Shown here in pieces: positions 17,900-26,282 of a stretch of 64,000 nucleotides of DNA. The notes beneath the pieces are model-generated. The model was not told the DNA's origin, made no database searches, and saw nothing but the letters and a program-made list of their open reading frames with translations. The position numbers and the translations under genes were made by a program. The stretch covers positions 62,001 through 126,000 of the forward strand of contig CAWCHK010000005.1 of assembly GCA_963795385.1 (NCBI GenBank). The letters are read 5' to 3'. This stretch comes from CAVURS01 sp963795385 (GTDB taxonomy: Bacteria > Actinomycetota > Actinomycetes > Actinomycetales > CAVURS01). Each line of letters begins with the position of its first letter. Position 1 is the first letter of the stretch.

Positions 17900-18190
17900 A
17901 TGCGCGAACGACTGCTGGGCCGCTTCCGGCCCGCTCCGGGTTCCGGCTCGAAATGGTCGCTCTGGTCGCGGGATTCGTTCCTGTCCATCGGTTCGCGGGG
18001 CTCGGTGCTCTCCATCGGGTCGGTGGGGTCCGCGCTGTCGATCGGCTCCATCGGGTCGTTCGCGTCGGCCCTGTCGATCGGCTCCTCTCGCAGCACGGCT
18101 TCGCTCCTGTCGGACCGCTGTCGCTGGTCGGTCCTGTCCCACGCGTCCGTGCGGGGCGTCTTGGCGTCGGACGCCGAGGGCCGGCACTGA
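17900..18190 (+). CDS. Serine/glycine repeat small protein (SIGS-x-GS-x-L repeats)
   Basis: The 96-residue protein starts with a basic MRERLLGRFRPAPG. The centre consists of decapeptide-like repeats: SIGSRGSVL, SIGSVGSAL, SIGSIGSFASAL and SIGSSRSTASLL. The end is a Trp/Arg-containing tail (SDRCRWSVLSHASVRG). Serines fall every two to three residues with hydrophobic residues between, as in a narrow beta-solenoid or a Ser-rich surface strip. There is no signal peptide, no Asp-rich motif and only one Cys. Codon bias fits a real gene, and its TGA overlaps the likely start of the GT39-like gene. I recall similar short Ser-rich repeat proteins in other actinomycetes but no assigned function. Confidence 0.7.
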   Translation: MRERLLGRFRPAPGSGSKWSLWSRDSFLSIGSRGSVLSIGSVGSALSIGSIGSFASALSIGSSRSTASLLSDRCRWSVLSHASVRGVLASDAEGRH

Positions 18191-19701
18191 CCGCGCCGGC
18201 GGCGCAACCCGGCCGGCCGGCGACGGACCGGACGACCCGCGCGCCGTTGGCCGTCGCGGGCGGCCTGGTCATCGTGCTGCTGGCCCTGTCGAACCGCTAC
18301 GGCTGGCACCGCGACGAGCTCTACTTCGTCCTCTGCGGGCGACATCTCGCCTGGGGGTACGCCGACCAGCCGCCCCTGGTGCCGGCGCTGGCCCGGCTGG
18401 CCGACGTGGTCGCCCGCGACAACCTCACGGTGCTGCGCATCCCGGCCGCGCTCGCCGCCGGTGCGATCGTGCTCCTGGTGGCCGGGCTGGCCCGCGAGCT
18501 GGGTGGCAGCCGCCGGGCCCAGGGGATCGCCGCCGTCGTGACCGCTGCCAGCTCACTGACCCTGGGCGTCGGGCACCTGCTCAGCACCGAGGACCTCGAC
18601 GTCGTCGCCGGCCTGGCCCTGACCGTCCTGGTCGCCCGGTCGGTGCGCACCCGCGACCCGCGATGGCTGGGTCTGGCCGCTGCCATCGCCGGAGCCTCGG
18701 TCCTGAACAAGTACCTGATCGCCCTGCCCGTCGTCGGCCTGCTGGCCGGGCTGGCGTGGACCCGCGAGCTGCGCCTCCTCCTGTCGCGCTGGGTGTTGCT
18801 CGGCACCCTCGCCGGCGCCGCCCTGGCGGCACCCAATCTGATCTGGCAGGCGACCCACCGCTGGCCGGAGCTCACCATGGCCTCGACCCTGAGCCAGGGC
18901 AACGGCACCTACGGCAGCCGGCCGCAGGTCCTGATCCTCCAGCTCGGCCTCACGGCACCGGTCTTCGTCCCGCTCCTCGTGGCCGGTCTGCTGGCTCCCT
19001 GGCGCCGCACGGCCCTGCGGCCCTACCGCTTCGTCACGATCTCGTGGGCCGTGGTCCTGGCGGTGATCCTGCTGTCGGGCGGCAAGGCCTACTACGACGG
19101 ACCGGAGCTGCTGGCGCTCATCGCTCCGGGAGCGATCCTGACCGCCGACTGGCTGGCCCGCGGTCGGGTCAGGGTGCGGACCGGATTGTTCGCTGCTGCA
19201 ACGGCCCTGGGCTTTGCCGCGAGTACGGCGCTGTTCCTGCCGGTCTTCCCGACCGACGACGTCCCCGGCTTCGTCCAGGCCGTGAACCAGGACGTCGACG
19301 GCATGGTCGGCTGGCCGTCCTTCGCGGCACAGGTCGCGTCGGCGTACGACGCGGTGCCGCGAGTCCTCGGGCAACCGGCCCCGGCGCTGCTGACGCTGGA
19401 CTACGCGGACGCGGGAGCGCTGGCCCGCTTCGGCCCGCAGCACCGGCTGCCGCAGGCCTACTCCGGTCACAACAGCATGGCTGACTTCGGGCGGCCGCCG
19501 GACGGCACTCAGGCCGTGCTCGCCATCGGCTGGGACGACGCGGCGCAGCTGCAGACCTGGTTCAGCTCGGTCCGTCCGGACGGCACGATCCACTCCGGCA
19601 TCCGGACCGACACCGACACCGACGGCGAGCGGCTCTGGCTGTGCACCGGACCGCGACTGCCCTGGGCGCAGCTCTGGCCGCAGCTGCGCCACATCGACTG
19701 A
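18187..19701 (+). CDS. GT39/ArnT-like glycosyltransferase family membrane protein
   Basis: The integral membrane protein (about 500 residues) has roughly ten to eleven hydrophobic segments. Its first loop carries the hallmark SNRYGWHRDELYF, with the DE pair needed for polyprenyl-phosphate sugar transferase activity in GT-C enzymes. ADQPPLVPALARL follows. A C-terminal soluble domain (about the last 130 residues, DYADAGALARFGP...) probably faces outside. GT-C members move sugars from lipid carriers onto proteins or glycolipids; the acceptor is unknown. The start is uncertain: no ATG or GTG lies near the N-terminus in frame. CTG 18187, overlapping the previous TGA as CTGA, or TTG 18247 are the candidates. 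Confidence 0.82.
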   Translation: MTAPAAQPGRPATDRTTRAPLAVAGGLVIVLLALSNRYGWHRDELYFVLCGRHLAWGYADQPPLVPALARLADVVARDNLTVLRIPAALAAGAIVLLVAGLARELGGSRRAQGIAAVVTAASSLTLGVGHLLSTEDLDVVAGLALTVLVARSVRTRDPRWLGLAAAIAGASVLNKYLIALPVVGLLAGLAWTRELRLLLSRWVLLGTLAGAALAAPNLIWQATHRWPELTMASTLSQGNGTYGSRPQVLILQLGLTAPVFVPLLVAGLLAPWRRTALRPYRFVTISWAVVLAVILLSGGKAYYDGPELLALIAPGAILTADWLARGRVRVRTGLFAAATALGFAASTALFLPVFPTDDVPGFVQAVNQDVDGMVGWPSFAAQVASAYDAVPRVLGQPAPALLTLDYADAGALARFGPQHRLPQAYSGHNSMADFGRPPDGTQAVLAIGWDDAAQLQTWFSSVRPDGTIHSGIRTDTDTDGERLWLCTGPRLPWAQLWPQLRHID

Positions 19702-19734
19702 GCCGGCCGGCGACGCACCTAGGCTGGTCGGGCC

Positions 19735-22700
19735 ATGTCCCCGACCGCGCCGCCGCTGCAGATCAGCTACCCGGAGGAGCTGCCGGTCAGCCAGCGCCGG
19801 GCCGAGCTGGCGGCGGCCATCCGTGACCACCAGGTCGTCGTCGTGGCGGGAGAGACGGGGTCGGGCAAGACGACCCAGCTGCCCAAGATCTGCCTCGAGC
19901 TCGGCCGGGGTGACCGCGGCCGGATGATCGGGCACACCCAGCCCCGCCGGATCGCCGCTCGGTCGGTGGCCGACCGGATCGCCGAGGAGCTCGACACACC
20001 TCTGGGGGCCACCGTCGGCTACCAGGTCCGGTTCACCGACCACACCGGCCCGCAGACCCGGGTCAAGCTGATGACGGACGGCATCCTGCTGGCGGAGGTG
20101 CAGCGCGACCCGATGCTGCGGCGCTACGACACGCTGATCATCGACGAGGCCCACGAGCGCAGTCTCAACATCGACTTCCTGCTCGGCTACCTCAAGGGCC
20201 TGCTGCCGCGGCGGCCGGACCTCAAGCTGGTCATCACGTCGGCGACGATCGACCCTCAGCGGTTCTCCCGGCACTTCGACGACGCGCCCGTGATCGAGGT
20301 GTCCGGCCGGACGTACCCGGTGGACGTGCGCTACCGCCCGTACGGCGCGGCGGCCAGTGAGCCCGAGGACCGCGACGACCGCGACCAGGTCCAGGCCGTG
20401 CTCGACGCCGTCGACGAGCTGTGGACGGAGGGCTCCGGCGACATCCTGGTCTTCTGCTCGGGCGAGCGCGAGATCCGGGACACCGCGGATGCGTTGCGGC
20501 GCAGCGACCTTCCCGGCACCGAGGTCCTGCCGCTCTACGCGCGGCTGTCGGCCGCGGAGCAGCACCGCGTCTTCGCCGCGCACACGGGGCGCCGGGTCGT
20601 GCTGGCCACCAACGTCGCCGAGACCTCGCTCACCGTGCCCGGGATCCGGTACGTCGTGGACCCCGGCACCGCGCGGATCTCGCGGTACAGCCACCGGCTC
20701 AAGGTGCAGCGGCTGCCGATCGAGCCGATCAGCCGGGCGAGTGCACAGCAGCGCGCGGGCCGGTGCGGCCGGGTCGCGGCCGGTGTGTGCATCCGGCTCT
20801 ACGACGAGACGGACTTCCAGGCCCGGCCCGAGTTCACGGACCCGGAGATCCTGCGGACGCACCTCGCGTCGGTGATCCTGCAGATGACGGCGCTGGGCCT
20901 GGGGGACGTGGCGGCGTTCCCCTTCCTGGACCCACCCGACCACCGGCAGATCAGGGACGGTCGCGCCCTGCTGCACGAGCTCGGCGCGCTCGACCGGGTA
21001 GGTGGCGACGAGCCGGCCCGGCTGACCCCGCTGGGCCGACGGCTGGCCCGCCTGCCCATCGACCCGCGCCTGGGCCGGATGGTGCTGGAGGCCGACCGCG
21101 CGGGCTGCCTGGGCGAGATGCTGATCGTGACGGCCGCCCTGTCGATCCAGGACCCGCGCGAGCGACCGGTCGACCAGCAGGAGCGGGCCCAGCAGCTGCA
21201 CGCGCGGTTCACCGACCGGTCGTCGGACTTCGTGACGTACCTGAACCTCTGGCGCTACCTGCGCGACCAACAGAAGGCGTTGTCCTCCAGCGCATTCCGC
21301 CGCCTGTGCAAGGCGGAGATGTTGCACTACCTGCGGATCCGCGAGTGGCAGGACCTGGTCAGCCAGCTCCGGCGGGTGGCCAAGGATCTCGGGCTCTCCG
21401 CGACCAAGGGCGGGCTGCCGGACGAGATCGACGCGCCGCGCCTGCACCAGGCGCTGCTGGCCGGGCTGCTCTCCCATGTCGGGCTGCGCGACCCGGCCCG
21501 GCGCGACTACCTCGGCGCGCGCGGGGCCCGGTTCGCGATCTGGCCCGGCTCGGCGCTGGCCCGGCGACCGCCGGAGTGGGTCGTGGCCGCGGAGCTCGTC
21601 GAGACGTCCCGGCTGTGGGGCCGCGTCGCCGCACAGGTCCAGCCGCAGTGGGTCGAGCCGCTGGCCGCCCATCTCGTGTCGCGGACCTACAGCGAGCCGC
21701 ACTGGTCCTCGCGGCGGGGCGCCGTCATGGCCTACGAGCGCGTCACGCTCTACGGGCTCCCCCTGGTGACCCAGCGCCGGGTCACCTACGGCGCCATCGA
21801 CCCGGAGACCTCGCGCGAGCTGTTCATCCGGCACGCACTGGTCCAGGGCGAGTGGTCGGCCCACCACGCGTTCGTCCGGGCCAACGCCGCCCGGGTCGCG
21901 GACGTCGAGCGGCTGGAGGCCCGGTCACGGCGGCGGGACCTGCTGGCCGACGAGCAGGCGCGGTTCGAGTTCTTCGACGCCCGGGTGCCTGCGGAGGTGG
22001 TGTCGCAGCGGCACTTCGACCGCTGGTGGAAGCGGGCCCGCCGCGACCAGCCGGAGCTGCTGACCTTCGACGACGCCGCGCTCCTGGCCGACGACGCCTC
22101 CAGCGTCAGCGAGGAGGCCTTCCCCGAGACCTGGCACGCGGGCGATGTCGCGTTGCCCGTCACCTACCAGTTCGAGCCGGGGACGGCCGCCGACGGTGTC
22201 ACGGTCCACGTGCCCGTGGACGTCCTCGGTCAGCTCGACCCTGCGGCGTTCAGCTGGCAGGTGCCCGGGCTGCGCGAGGAGCTCGTCACCGCGCTGATCC
22301 GCTCCCTGCCGAAGTCGATCCGCCGCAGCTACGTCCCGGCCCCGAACTTCGCCTCGGCCGCGCTCGCAGCCCTGGCCGACGAGGTAGGGGTGGGTGACCT
22401 GCCCGGCGCCCTCGCCCGAGCCCTGGAAGCCATGGGGGGCAACCGGATCGAGCGATCGGACTGGGACCCGGAACGGCTGCCGGGCCACCTGCGGATCACC
22501 TTCGACGTGCACGCGTCGGCCGCGGTCTCCTCACCGGTCCTGGGAAGCGGCCCCGACCTCGCCGATCTCGCGCGGAGGCTCGCGCCCCGGACCGCCGACG
22601 CTCTCGGCGCCGCCACCGCCTCGGCCGGCCCCGACGTACGGCGCGCGGAGTTGCGCGGCTGGCCGACCGGCGACGCGGCCGACCTGCCCGATGTGATCGA

Positions 22701-23520
22701 GGTGCAGCGTGCCGGCGCGGTCGTGCGCGGCTACCCGGCCCTCGTCGACGACGGCGAGACGGCGTCGGTGCAGGTGTTCAGCACGTCGGACGAGGCCAGG
22801 CGCAACCACCGGCGGGGGCTGCGGCGGCTGCTCACGCTCGAGCTGCCGTCGCCCGCGGCTGCGGCGCTGCGCGGCCTGTCCAACCACCAGCGGCTGACCC
22901 TCGGGGCGCCTCCCCACCAGGGCGGCACCGCCGGACTCCTGGCCGACTGCCTGGACGCCGCGGTCGAGGAGCTGCTCGGCCCGGACGCGGACCAGGTCCG
23001 CACCCCGGCGGCGTACGCGGAGCTGTCGGCCCGGGTCCGCGCCGGCCTGCCGCCGGCGTTCACGGCGTTGCTCGCGTCGGTGGCGGCGGTGCTCGAGGTG
23101 GCGCAGGAGGTGGACCGGCAGGTGCGGGCCGCGACCTCGCTCTCCCTGCTGCCGGCGCTCACCGACATCCGGGGCCAGGTCGCACAGCTCCTGCCCGACC
23201 GCTTCGTCACCCGCGCTGGCGCCGAGCGGATGGCTGACCTCCAGCGCTACCTCCGGGCGATCCAGGAGCGGCTCGCCCGACTCCCGGACCACCACCGGCA
23301 GGACGACGCGGCGATGTGGCAGGTGCACCAGATCCAGGACGAGGTCGCCGCAACCCTGGCCGGGCTGCCGGCCGGCGTCCGGTCCTCGACCGCGGCCACC
23401 GAGCTGACCTGGATGGTCGAGGAGCTGCGGGTCAGCCTGTTCGCCCAGCAGCTGCGGACCGCATATCCGGTGTCGGACAAGCGAATTCGCCGAGCCCTGG
23501 CCGCCCTCACCGCGCCGTGA
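19735..23520 (+). CDS. hrpA: ATP-dependent RNA helicase HrpA (DEAH box)
   Basis: The 1261-residue protein has the DEAH helicase core at the N-terminus: Walker A GETGSGKTTQLPKICLELG (about residues 38-56), motif Ia TQPRRIAARSVADRIAEEL, DEAHERSLNIDFLLG, SATIDPQRFSRHF, VLATNVAETSLTVPGIRYV and QRAGRCGRVAAGVC. The ratchet and OB-fold domains follow, with the long HrpA-specific DUF3418 C-terminal region (about residues 680-1250). Length matches E. coli HrpA. HrpA unwinds RNA and rescues stalled or collided ribosomes in proteobacteria; that role is assumed to hold here. The ATG at 19735 closely follows the GT39-like gene. A degenerate 15-bp tandem repeat begins at its stop codon. Confidence 0.96.
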   Translation: MSPTAPPLQISYPEELPVSQRRAELAAAIRDHQVVVVAGETGSGKTTQLPKICLELGRGDRGRMIGHTQPRRIAARSVADRIAEELDTPLGATVGYQVRFTDHTGPQTRVKLMTDGILLAEVQRDPMLRRYDTLIIDEAHERSLNIDFLLGYLKGLLPRRPDLKLVITSATIDPQRFSRHFDDAPVIEVSGRTYPVDVRYRPYGAAASEPEDRDDRDQVQAVLDAVDELWTEGSGDILVFCSGEREIRDTADALRRSDLPGTEVLPLYARLSAAEQHRVFAAHTGRRVVLATNVAETSLTVPGIRYVVDPGTARISRYSHRLKVQRLPIEPISRASAQQRAGRCGRVAAGVCIRLYDETDFQARPEFTDPEILRTHLASVILQMTALGLGDVAAFPFLDPPDHRQIRDGRALLHELGALDRVGGDEPARLTPLGRRLARLPIDPRLGRMVLEADRAGCLGEMLIVTAALSIQDPRERPVDQQERAQQLHARFTDRSSDFVTYLNLWRYLRDQQKALSSSAFRRLCKAEMLHYLRIREWQDLVSQLRRVAKDLGLSATKGGLPDEIDAPRLHQALLAGLLSHVGLRDPARRDYLGARGARFAIWPGSALARRPPEWVVAAELVETSRLWGRVAAQVQPQWVEPLAAHLVSRTYSEPHWSSRRGAVMAYERVTLYGLPLVTQRRVTYGAIDPETSRELFIRHALVQGEWSAHHAFVRANAARVADVERLEARSRRRDLLADEQARFEFFDARVPAEVVSQRHFDRWWKRARRDQPELLTFDDAALLADDASSVSEEAFPETWHAGDVALPVTYQFEPGTAADGVTVHVPVDVLGQLDPAAFSWQVPGLREELVTALIRSLPKSIRRSYVPAPNFASAALAALADEVGVGDLPGALARALEAMGGNRIERSDWDPERLPGHLRITFDVHASAAVSSPVLGSGPDLADLARRLAPRTADALGAATASAGPDVRRAELRGWPTGDAADLPDVIEVQRAGAVVRGYPALVDDGETASVQVFSTSDEARRNHRRGLRRLLTLELPSPAAAALRGLSNHQRLTLGAPPHQGGTAGLLADCLDAAVEELLGPDADQVRTPAAYAELSARVRAGLPPAFTALLASVAAVLEVAQEVDRQVRAATSLSLLPALTDIRGQVAQLLPDRFVTRAGAERMADLQRYLRAIQERLARLPDHHRQDDAAMWQVHQIQDEVAATLAGLPAGVRSSTAATELTWMVEELRVSLFAQQLRTAYPVSDKRIRRALAALTAP

Positions 23521-23592
23521 CACCAACGAGCGTGACACCAACGAACGCGATACCAACGAACGCGACGCGAACGAACGTGACACGCGTGAAGG
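23518..23592 (+). repeat. Five degenerate 15-bp tandem units at the hrpA stop
   Basis: Starting with the hrpA TGA there are five 15-bp units: TGACACCAACGAGCG, TGACACCAACGAACG, CGATACCAACGAACG, CGACGCGAACGAACG and TGACACGCGTGAAGG. The last runs up to the convergent OsmC stop. The units lose similarity from left to right. They have no dyad symmetry for a strong hairpin and their A content is higher than the surroundings. The period is a multiple of three, so the array could extend hrpA if the stop were lost. Confidence 0.8.
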
Positions 23593-24033
23593 TCAGGCGA
23601 GAGCCGCGTCCAGCGTGACCTCGTCGACGCCCGCGAGGGCCTTGCTGACCGGGCAGGTGGCCTTGGCCTGGTCGGCGGCGCCCTTGAACCCGTCCTCGTC
23701 CAGGCCGTCGACGCTGCCGCGGACGGTGAGCTTGATGGCGCTGATCCGGAAGCCGCCGGCCGGGTCCGGGCTGAGCCGGACATCGGCTGTGACGTCGAGG
23801 CTCCGCGGCGTACCGCCGGCCGCGGCGACCAGGCTGGACAGCTGCATGGCGTAGCACGAGGAGTGGGCAGCGGCGATGAGCTCCTCGGGGCTGGTCTGGC
23901 CGCCGGCCTCCTCGGCGGCCCGCCGGGGGAACGACACGTCGAACGCCCCGACGCCGGAGCTGGTGAGCTCGACGCGACCTGAGCCCTCCTGCAGCGTTCC
24001 GGTCCAGGCGACGTGGGCAGAGCGAACAGGCAT
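23593..24033 (-). CDS. OsmC family peroxidase-like protein
   Basis: The 146-residue protein has the OsmC/Ohr fold signature: SAHVAWTGTLQEGSGRVEL at the N-terminus, EELIAAAHSSCYAMQLS with the first active Cys (about residue 57) and the second Cys in KATCPVSKAL (about residue 125). The two Cys reduce organic hydroperoxides using lipoylated partners or thioredoxin-type reductants; OsmC-type members respond to osmotic and oxidative stress. The ATG at 24033 follows AAGGAG at good spacing; an upstream extension lacks support. It is convergent with hrpA and divergent from the ScyD-like gene. Confidence 0.92.
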   Translation of the reverse strand: MPVRSAHVAWTGTLQEGSGRVELTSSGVGAFDVSFPRRAAEEAGGQTSPEELIAAAHSSCYAMQLSSLVAAAGGTPRSLDVTADVRLSPDPAGGFRISAIKLTVRGSVDGLDEDGFKGAADQAKATCPVSKALAGVDEVTLDAALA

Positions 24034-24217
24034 GACACTCCTTGAAATAGGACGGTTCTGGTAGTTGCAGCACATCACACGAGTGCGGTCAGTGAGCACC
24101 TATGACCTGAACGTACCGAAGGTTGACGAAGCCTTTACCACCGAGGTGCGCGGTGCGACAGTGACGCCATCCGAGGCTCTGGCGGCGCGCCGGAGTTGGC
24201 CACTCTGGAGGTTGTCC

Positions 24218-25306
24218 ATGCGTTCTCATCGGCTCTTCAAACCCCTGGTCGTGACGGCGTCGGCGGCGGCCGTCGCGCTCGTCGGGGCCGGCCCCGCGTC
24301 GGCTCACACTGCAGCGGCGAGCTCGCCCACCGTGACGGTCGTGAACTCGACCGTCGTCGACCCGTTCCATCTCTCCACCGACGGCGGGCGCCTGCTCGTC
24401 ACCAACGGGGACCACGTGTCCCGGCTCGAGTCCGACGGCAGCCTCACCGATGTCGCCACGGGTCCCGTACCGGGTGACGTCGAGGGTGTCGCGGTTGGTG
24501 GCGGCGCGATCGCCTACACGTCGACCAGCTTCGCTGACGGCGCTCAGTCCCTGACGATCCACCGGGCCGGCTCGCCGGACGTCACCGCCGACATCTCGGG
24601 CTTCGAGCACGCCAACAACCCCGACCAGCACGTCACCTACGGCGTCCTGCAGAAGGTCAACGCGTGCGCTCGCAAGGCCCTGACCGCCGCCACCGGATCG
24701 GTCCGCTACAAGGGCGTCGAGGACTCGCACGCCTACTCGGTCGGCTACGCCGGCAACGGCTGGTGGTACGTCGGCGACGCGGCCGGCAACGACATCCTGA
24801 AGGTGTCGCCGACCGGCGACGTCTCGCTGGTGAAGGTGCTGCCGCCCCAGCCGCTGAAGCTGACCCAGGCCTTCGCCGACGCCAACGGCCTGCCGCACTG
24901 CGTCGTCGGCCTGACCTACCGGTTCGAGCCGGTGCCCACCAACGTCGACGTCTTCGGCGGCCGGGTCTACATCTCCACCCTCCCGGGTGGCCCGGAGGAC
25001 CCGAGCGCCGGCGCGCGCGGCTCCGTCTACCGGATGGGCCCGAACGGTAACGGCCTGACCCGACTGGCCACTGGCTTCGCCGGCGCCACCGACGTCGCGG
25101 TCGGACCGGCCGGCAAGGTCTACGTCGCGGAGCTGTTCGCCGGTCAGATCTCCACGATCACCAACGGCCACGCGGTGCCCCTGGTCTCGGTGCCGGGCGT
25201 CGTGTCGGTCTCCTACGGTCTCGGCGCGCTCTACGCCGGCACCATGGGGCCGAGCGACGACGAGGGCAACCCGACAGGTCCCGGCTCCATCGTCCGGATC
25301 GGCTAG
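24218..25306 (+). CDS. Secreted ScyD/ScyE family beta-propeller protein
   Basis: The 362-residue protein starts with a clear Sec signal (MRSHRLFKPLVVTASAAAVALVGAGPASA, cleavage after ASA). Propeller blades with repeating turns follow: DPFHLSTDGGRLLVTN, YGVLQKVNACARKAL, GWWYVGDAAGNDILKVSPTGD, GLTYRFEPVPTNVDVFGGRVY, GNGLTRLATGFAGATDVAVGPAGKVYVAELFAGQIS. This matches the ScyD/ScyE extracellular propeller family, common in actinobacteria and of unknown substrate there. The ATG at 24218 is preceded by GGAGG. The strong hairpin at 25340-25374 ends the unit. Confidence 0.88.
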   Translation: MRSHRLFKPLVVTASAAAVALVGAGPASAHTAAASSPTVTVVNSTVVDPFHLSTDGGRLLVTNGDHVSRLESDGSLTDVATGPVPGDVEGVAVGGGAIAYTSTSFADGAQSLTIHRAGSPDVTADISGFEHANNPDQHVTYGVLQKVNACARKALTAATGSVRYKGVEDSHAYSVGYAGNGWWYVGDAAGNDILKVSPTGDVSLVKVLPPQPLKLTQAFADANGLPHCVVGLTYRFEPVPTNVDVFGGRVYISTLPGGPEDPSAGARGSVYRMGPNGNGLTRLATGFAGATDVAVGPAGKVYVAELFAGQISTITNGHAVPLVSVPGVVSVSYGLGALYAGTMGPSDDEGNPTGPGSIVRIG

Positions 25307-25339
25307 CGCAAGCTCGTCGCCCGGCTCACCCCGGTCGGC

Positions 25340-25374
25340 GCGAAGGGCCCGGGACCTGGTCCCGGGTCCTTCGC
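25340..25374. terminator. Hairpin terminator between ScyD-like gene and convergent methyltransferase
   Basis: A 15-bp stem (GCGAAGGGCCCGGGA / TCCCGGGTCCTTCGC, one G-T wobble) with the 5-nt loop CCTGG lies just after the ScyD-like stop and before the convergent methyltransferase stop. There is no long U tract, as is usual in this GC range. It can act in both directions. Confidence 0.75.
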
Positions 25375-25408
25375 TGTCGCCGTTCGCTCGCCGGTCGGTG
25401 CGGACGAC

Positions 25409-26254
25409 TCAGATCCGTTGTGACACAGCCGGTTTGACCGCTTGGAGGGTGTAGGTCAGCGGCAGCCGCTCCGGACGCTCGCGCAGCCGCCACTCCCCGT
25501 CCTCGGCGCTGCGGACCATCCAGCCGGGGAGCGCCTCCCAGGGCACGGAGTCGTGCTCCACCAGCTCGGTCAGCACCAGGCCGCGATCGAGCAGGGCGCC
25601 GACGACCTCGCCGAGACCGTGGTTCCAGCTGTACGACGTCGTGTGCTCGAAGGTCGCGTCGGTCGCGACGTACGTCCCGTCCTCCTGCCACTTAAGCGGT
25701 TCCGGCGTCTGGACGTAGGGGAACTCCACCGCGAGCAGGTCGTCGGTGCGCCGCTCGTCGATCGTCCACAGCATCGGATGTCCCTCCCGCAGGAAGAGCC
25801 GCCCACCCGGCCGCAGGAGGCCGTCGACCTGGTCCGCCCAGCGCTCGATGTCCGGCAGCCAGAGCAGGGCGCCGATCCCGGTGAAGACCAGGTCGAACTC
25901 CCCCGGGCCGAGCGTGGCCACGGCCTCGTACGCGTCGGCCTGGACGAAGATCACCTCGGCGCCGGCCGTCGCCGCGAGCCGGCGGGCCTGGGTCAGCGAG
26001 GCGCCGGAGAAGTCGAGGCCGGTCATCGCCGCGCCGAGACGGGACAGGGAGACGGTGTCGGTGCCGATATGGCACTGCAGGTGGACACCGCGCAGCCCGC
26101 GGATGTCACCCAGCCGCGACCGGTCGAACCGCACGACCTCGGAGATGAACTCCGGGTCCGCCGCGAACCGCTCGAGGTCGTAGTCGGGAGAGGCCGCGTG
26201 CGCCGGTGCCCGCTCGTCCCACATGGCCCGGTTCGTGCCGCTGAAGTCGGTCAT
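25409..26254 (-). CDS. Class I SAM-dependent methyltransferase
   Basis: The 281-residue protein has a Rossmann methyltransferase core: the SAM-loop region is GLRGVHLQCHIGTDTVSLSR (LQCHIGTD takes the place of the usual DxGxGxG), MTGLDFSGASLTQAR forms motif II, EVIFVQADAYEA motif III and FDLVFTGIGALLWLPD motif IV. The C-terminal half contains aromatic-rich HTTSYSWNHGLGEVV and WEALPGWMV. This pattern is the actinobacterial small-molecule methyltransferase family with LQCHxGxDT; the substrate is unknown. An ATG at 26254 (MTDFSGTNRAMWDERA) was preferred over a GTG two codons earlier. It lies downstream of the ECF42-type sigma gene on the same strand. Confidence 0.88.
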   Translation of the reverse strand: MTDFSGTNRAMWDERAPAHAASPDYDLERFAADPEFISEVVRFDRSRLGDIRGLRGVHLQCHIGTDTVSLSRLGAAMTGLDFSGASLTQARRLAATAGAEVIFVQADAYEAVATLGPGEFDLVFTGIGALLWLPDIERWADQVDGLLRPGGRLFLREGHPMLWTIDERRTDDLLAVEFPYVQTPEPLKWQEDGTYVATDATFEHTTSYSWNHGLGEVVGALLDRGLVLTELVEHDSVPWEALPGWMVRSAEDGEWRLRERPERLPLTYTLQAVKPAVSQRI

Positions 26255-26282
26255 CGGCACAGTGTGCCCGGCGAGGCACCGC

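Noticed and set aside
18553..21867. Minus-strand open frame of about 1100 codons across GT39-like and hrpA
   Set aside because: Typical antisense artefact of high GC; no motif, and it spans two real genes.
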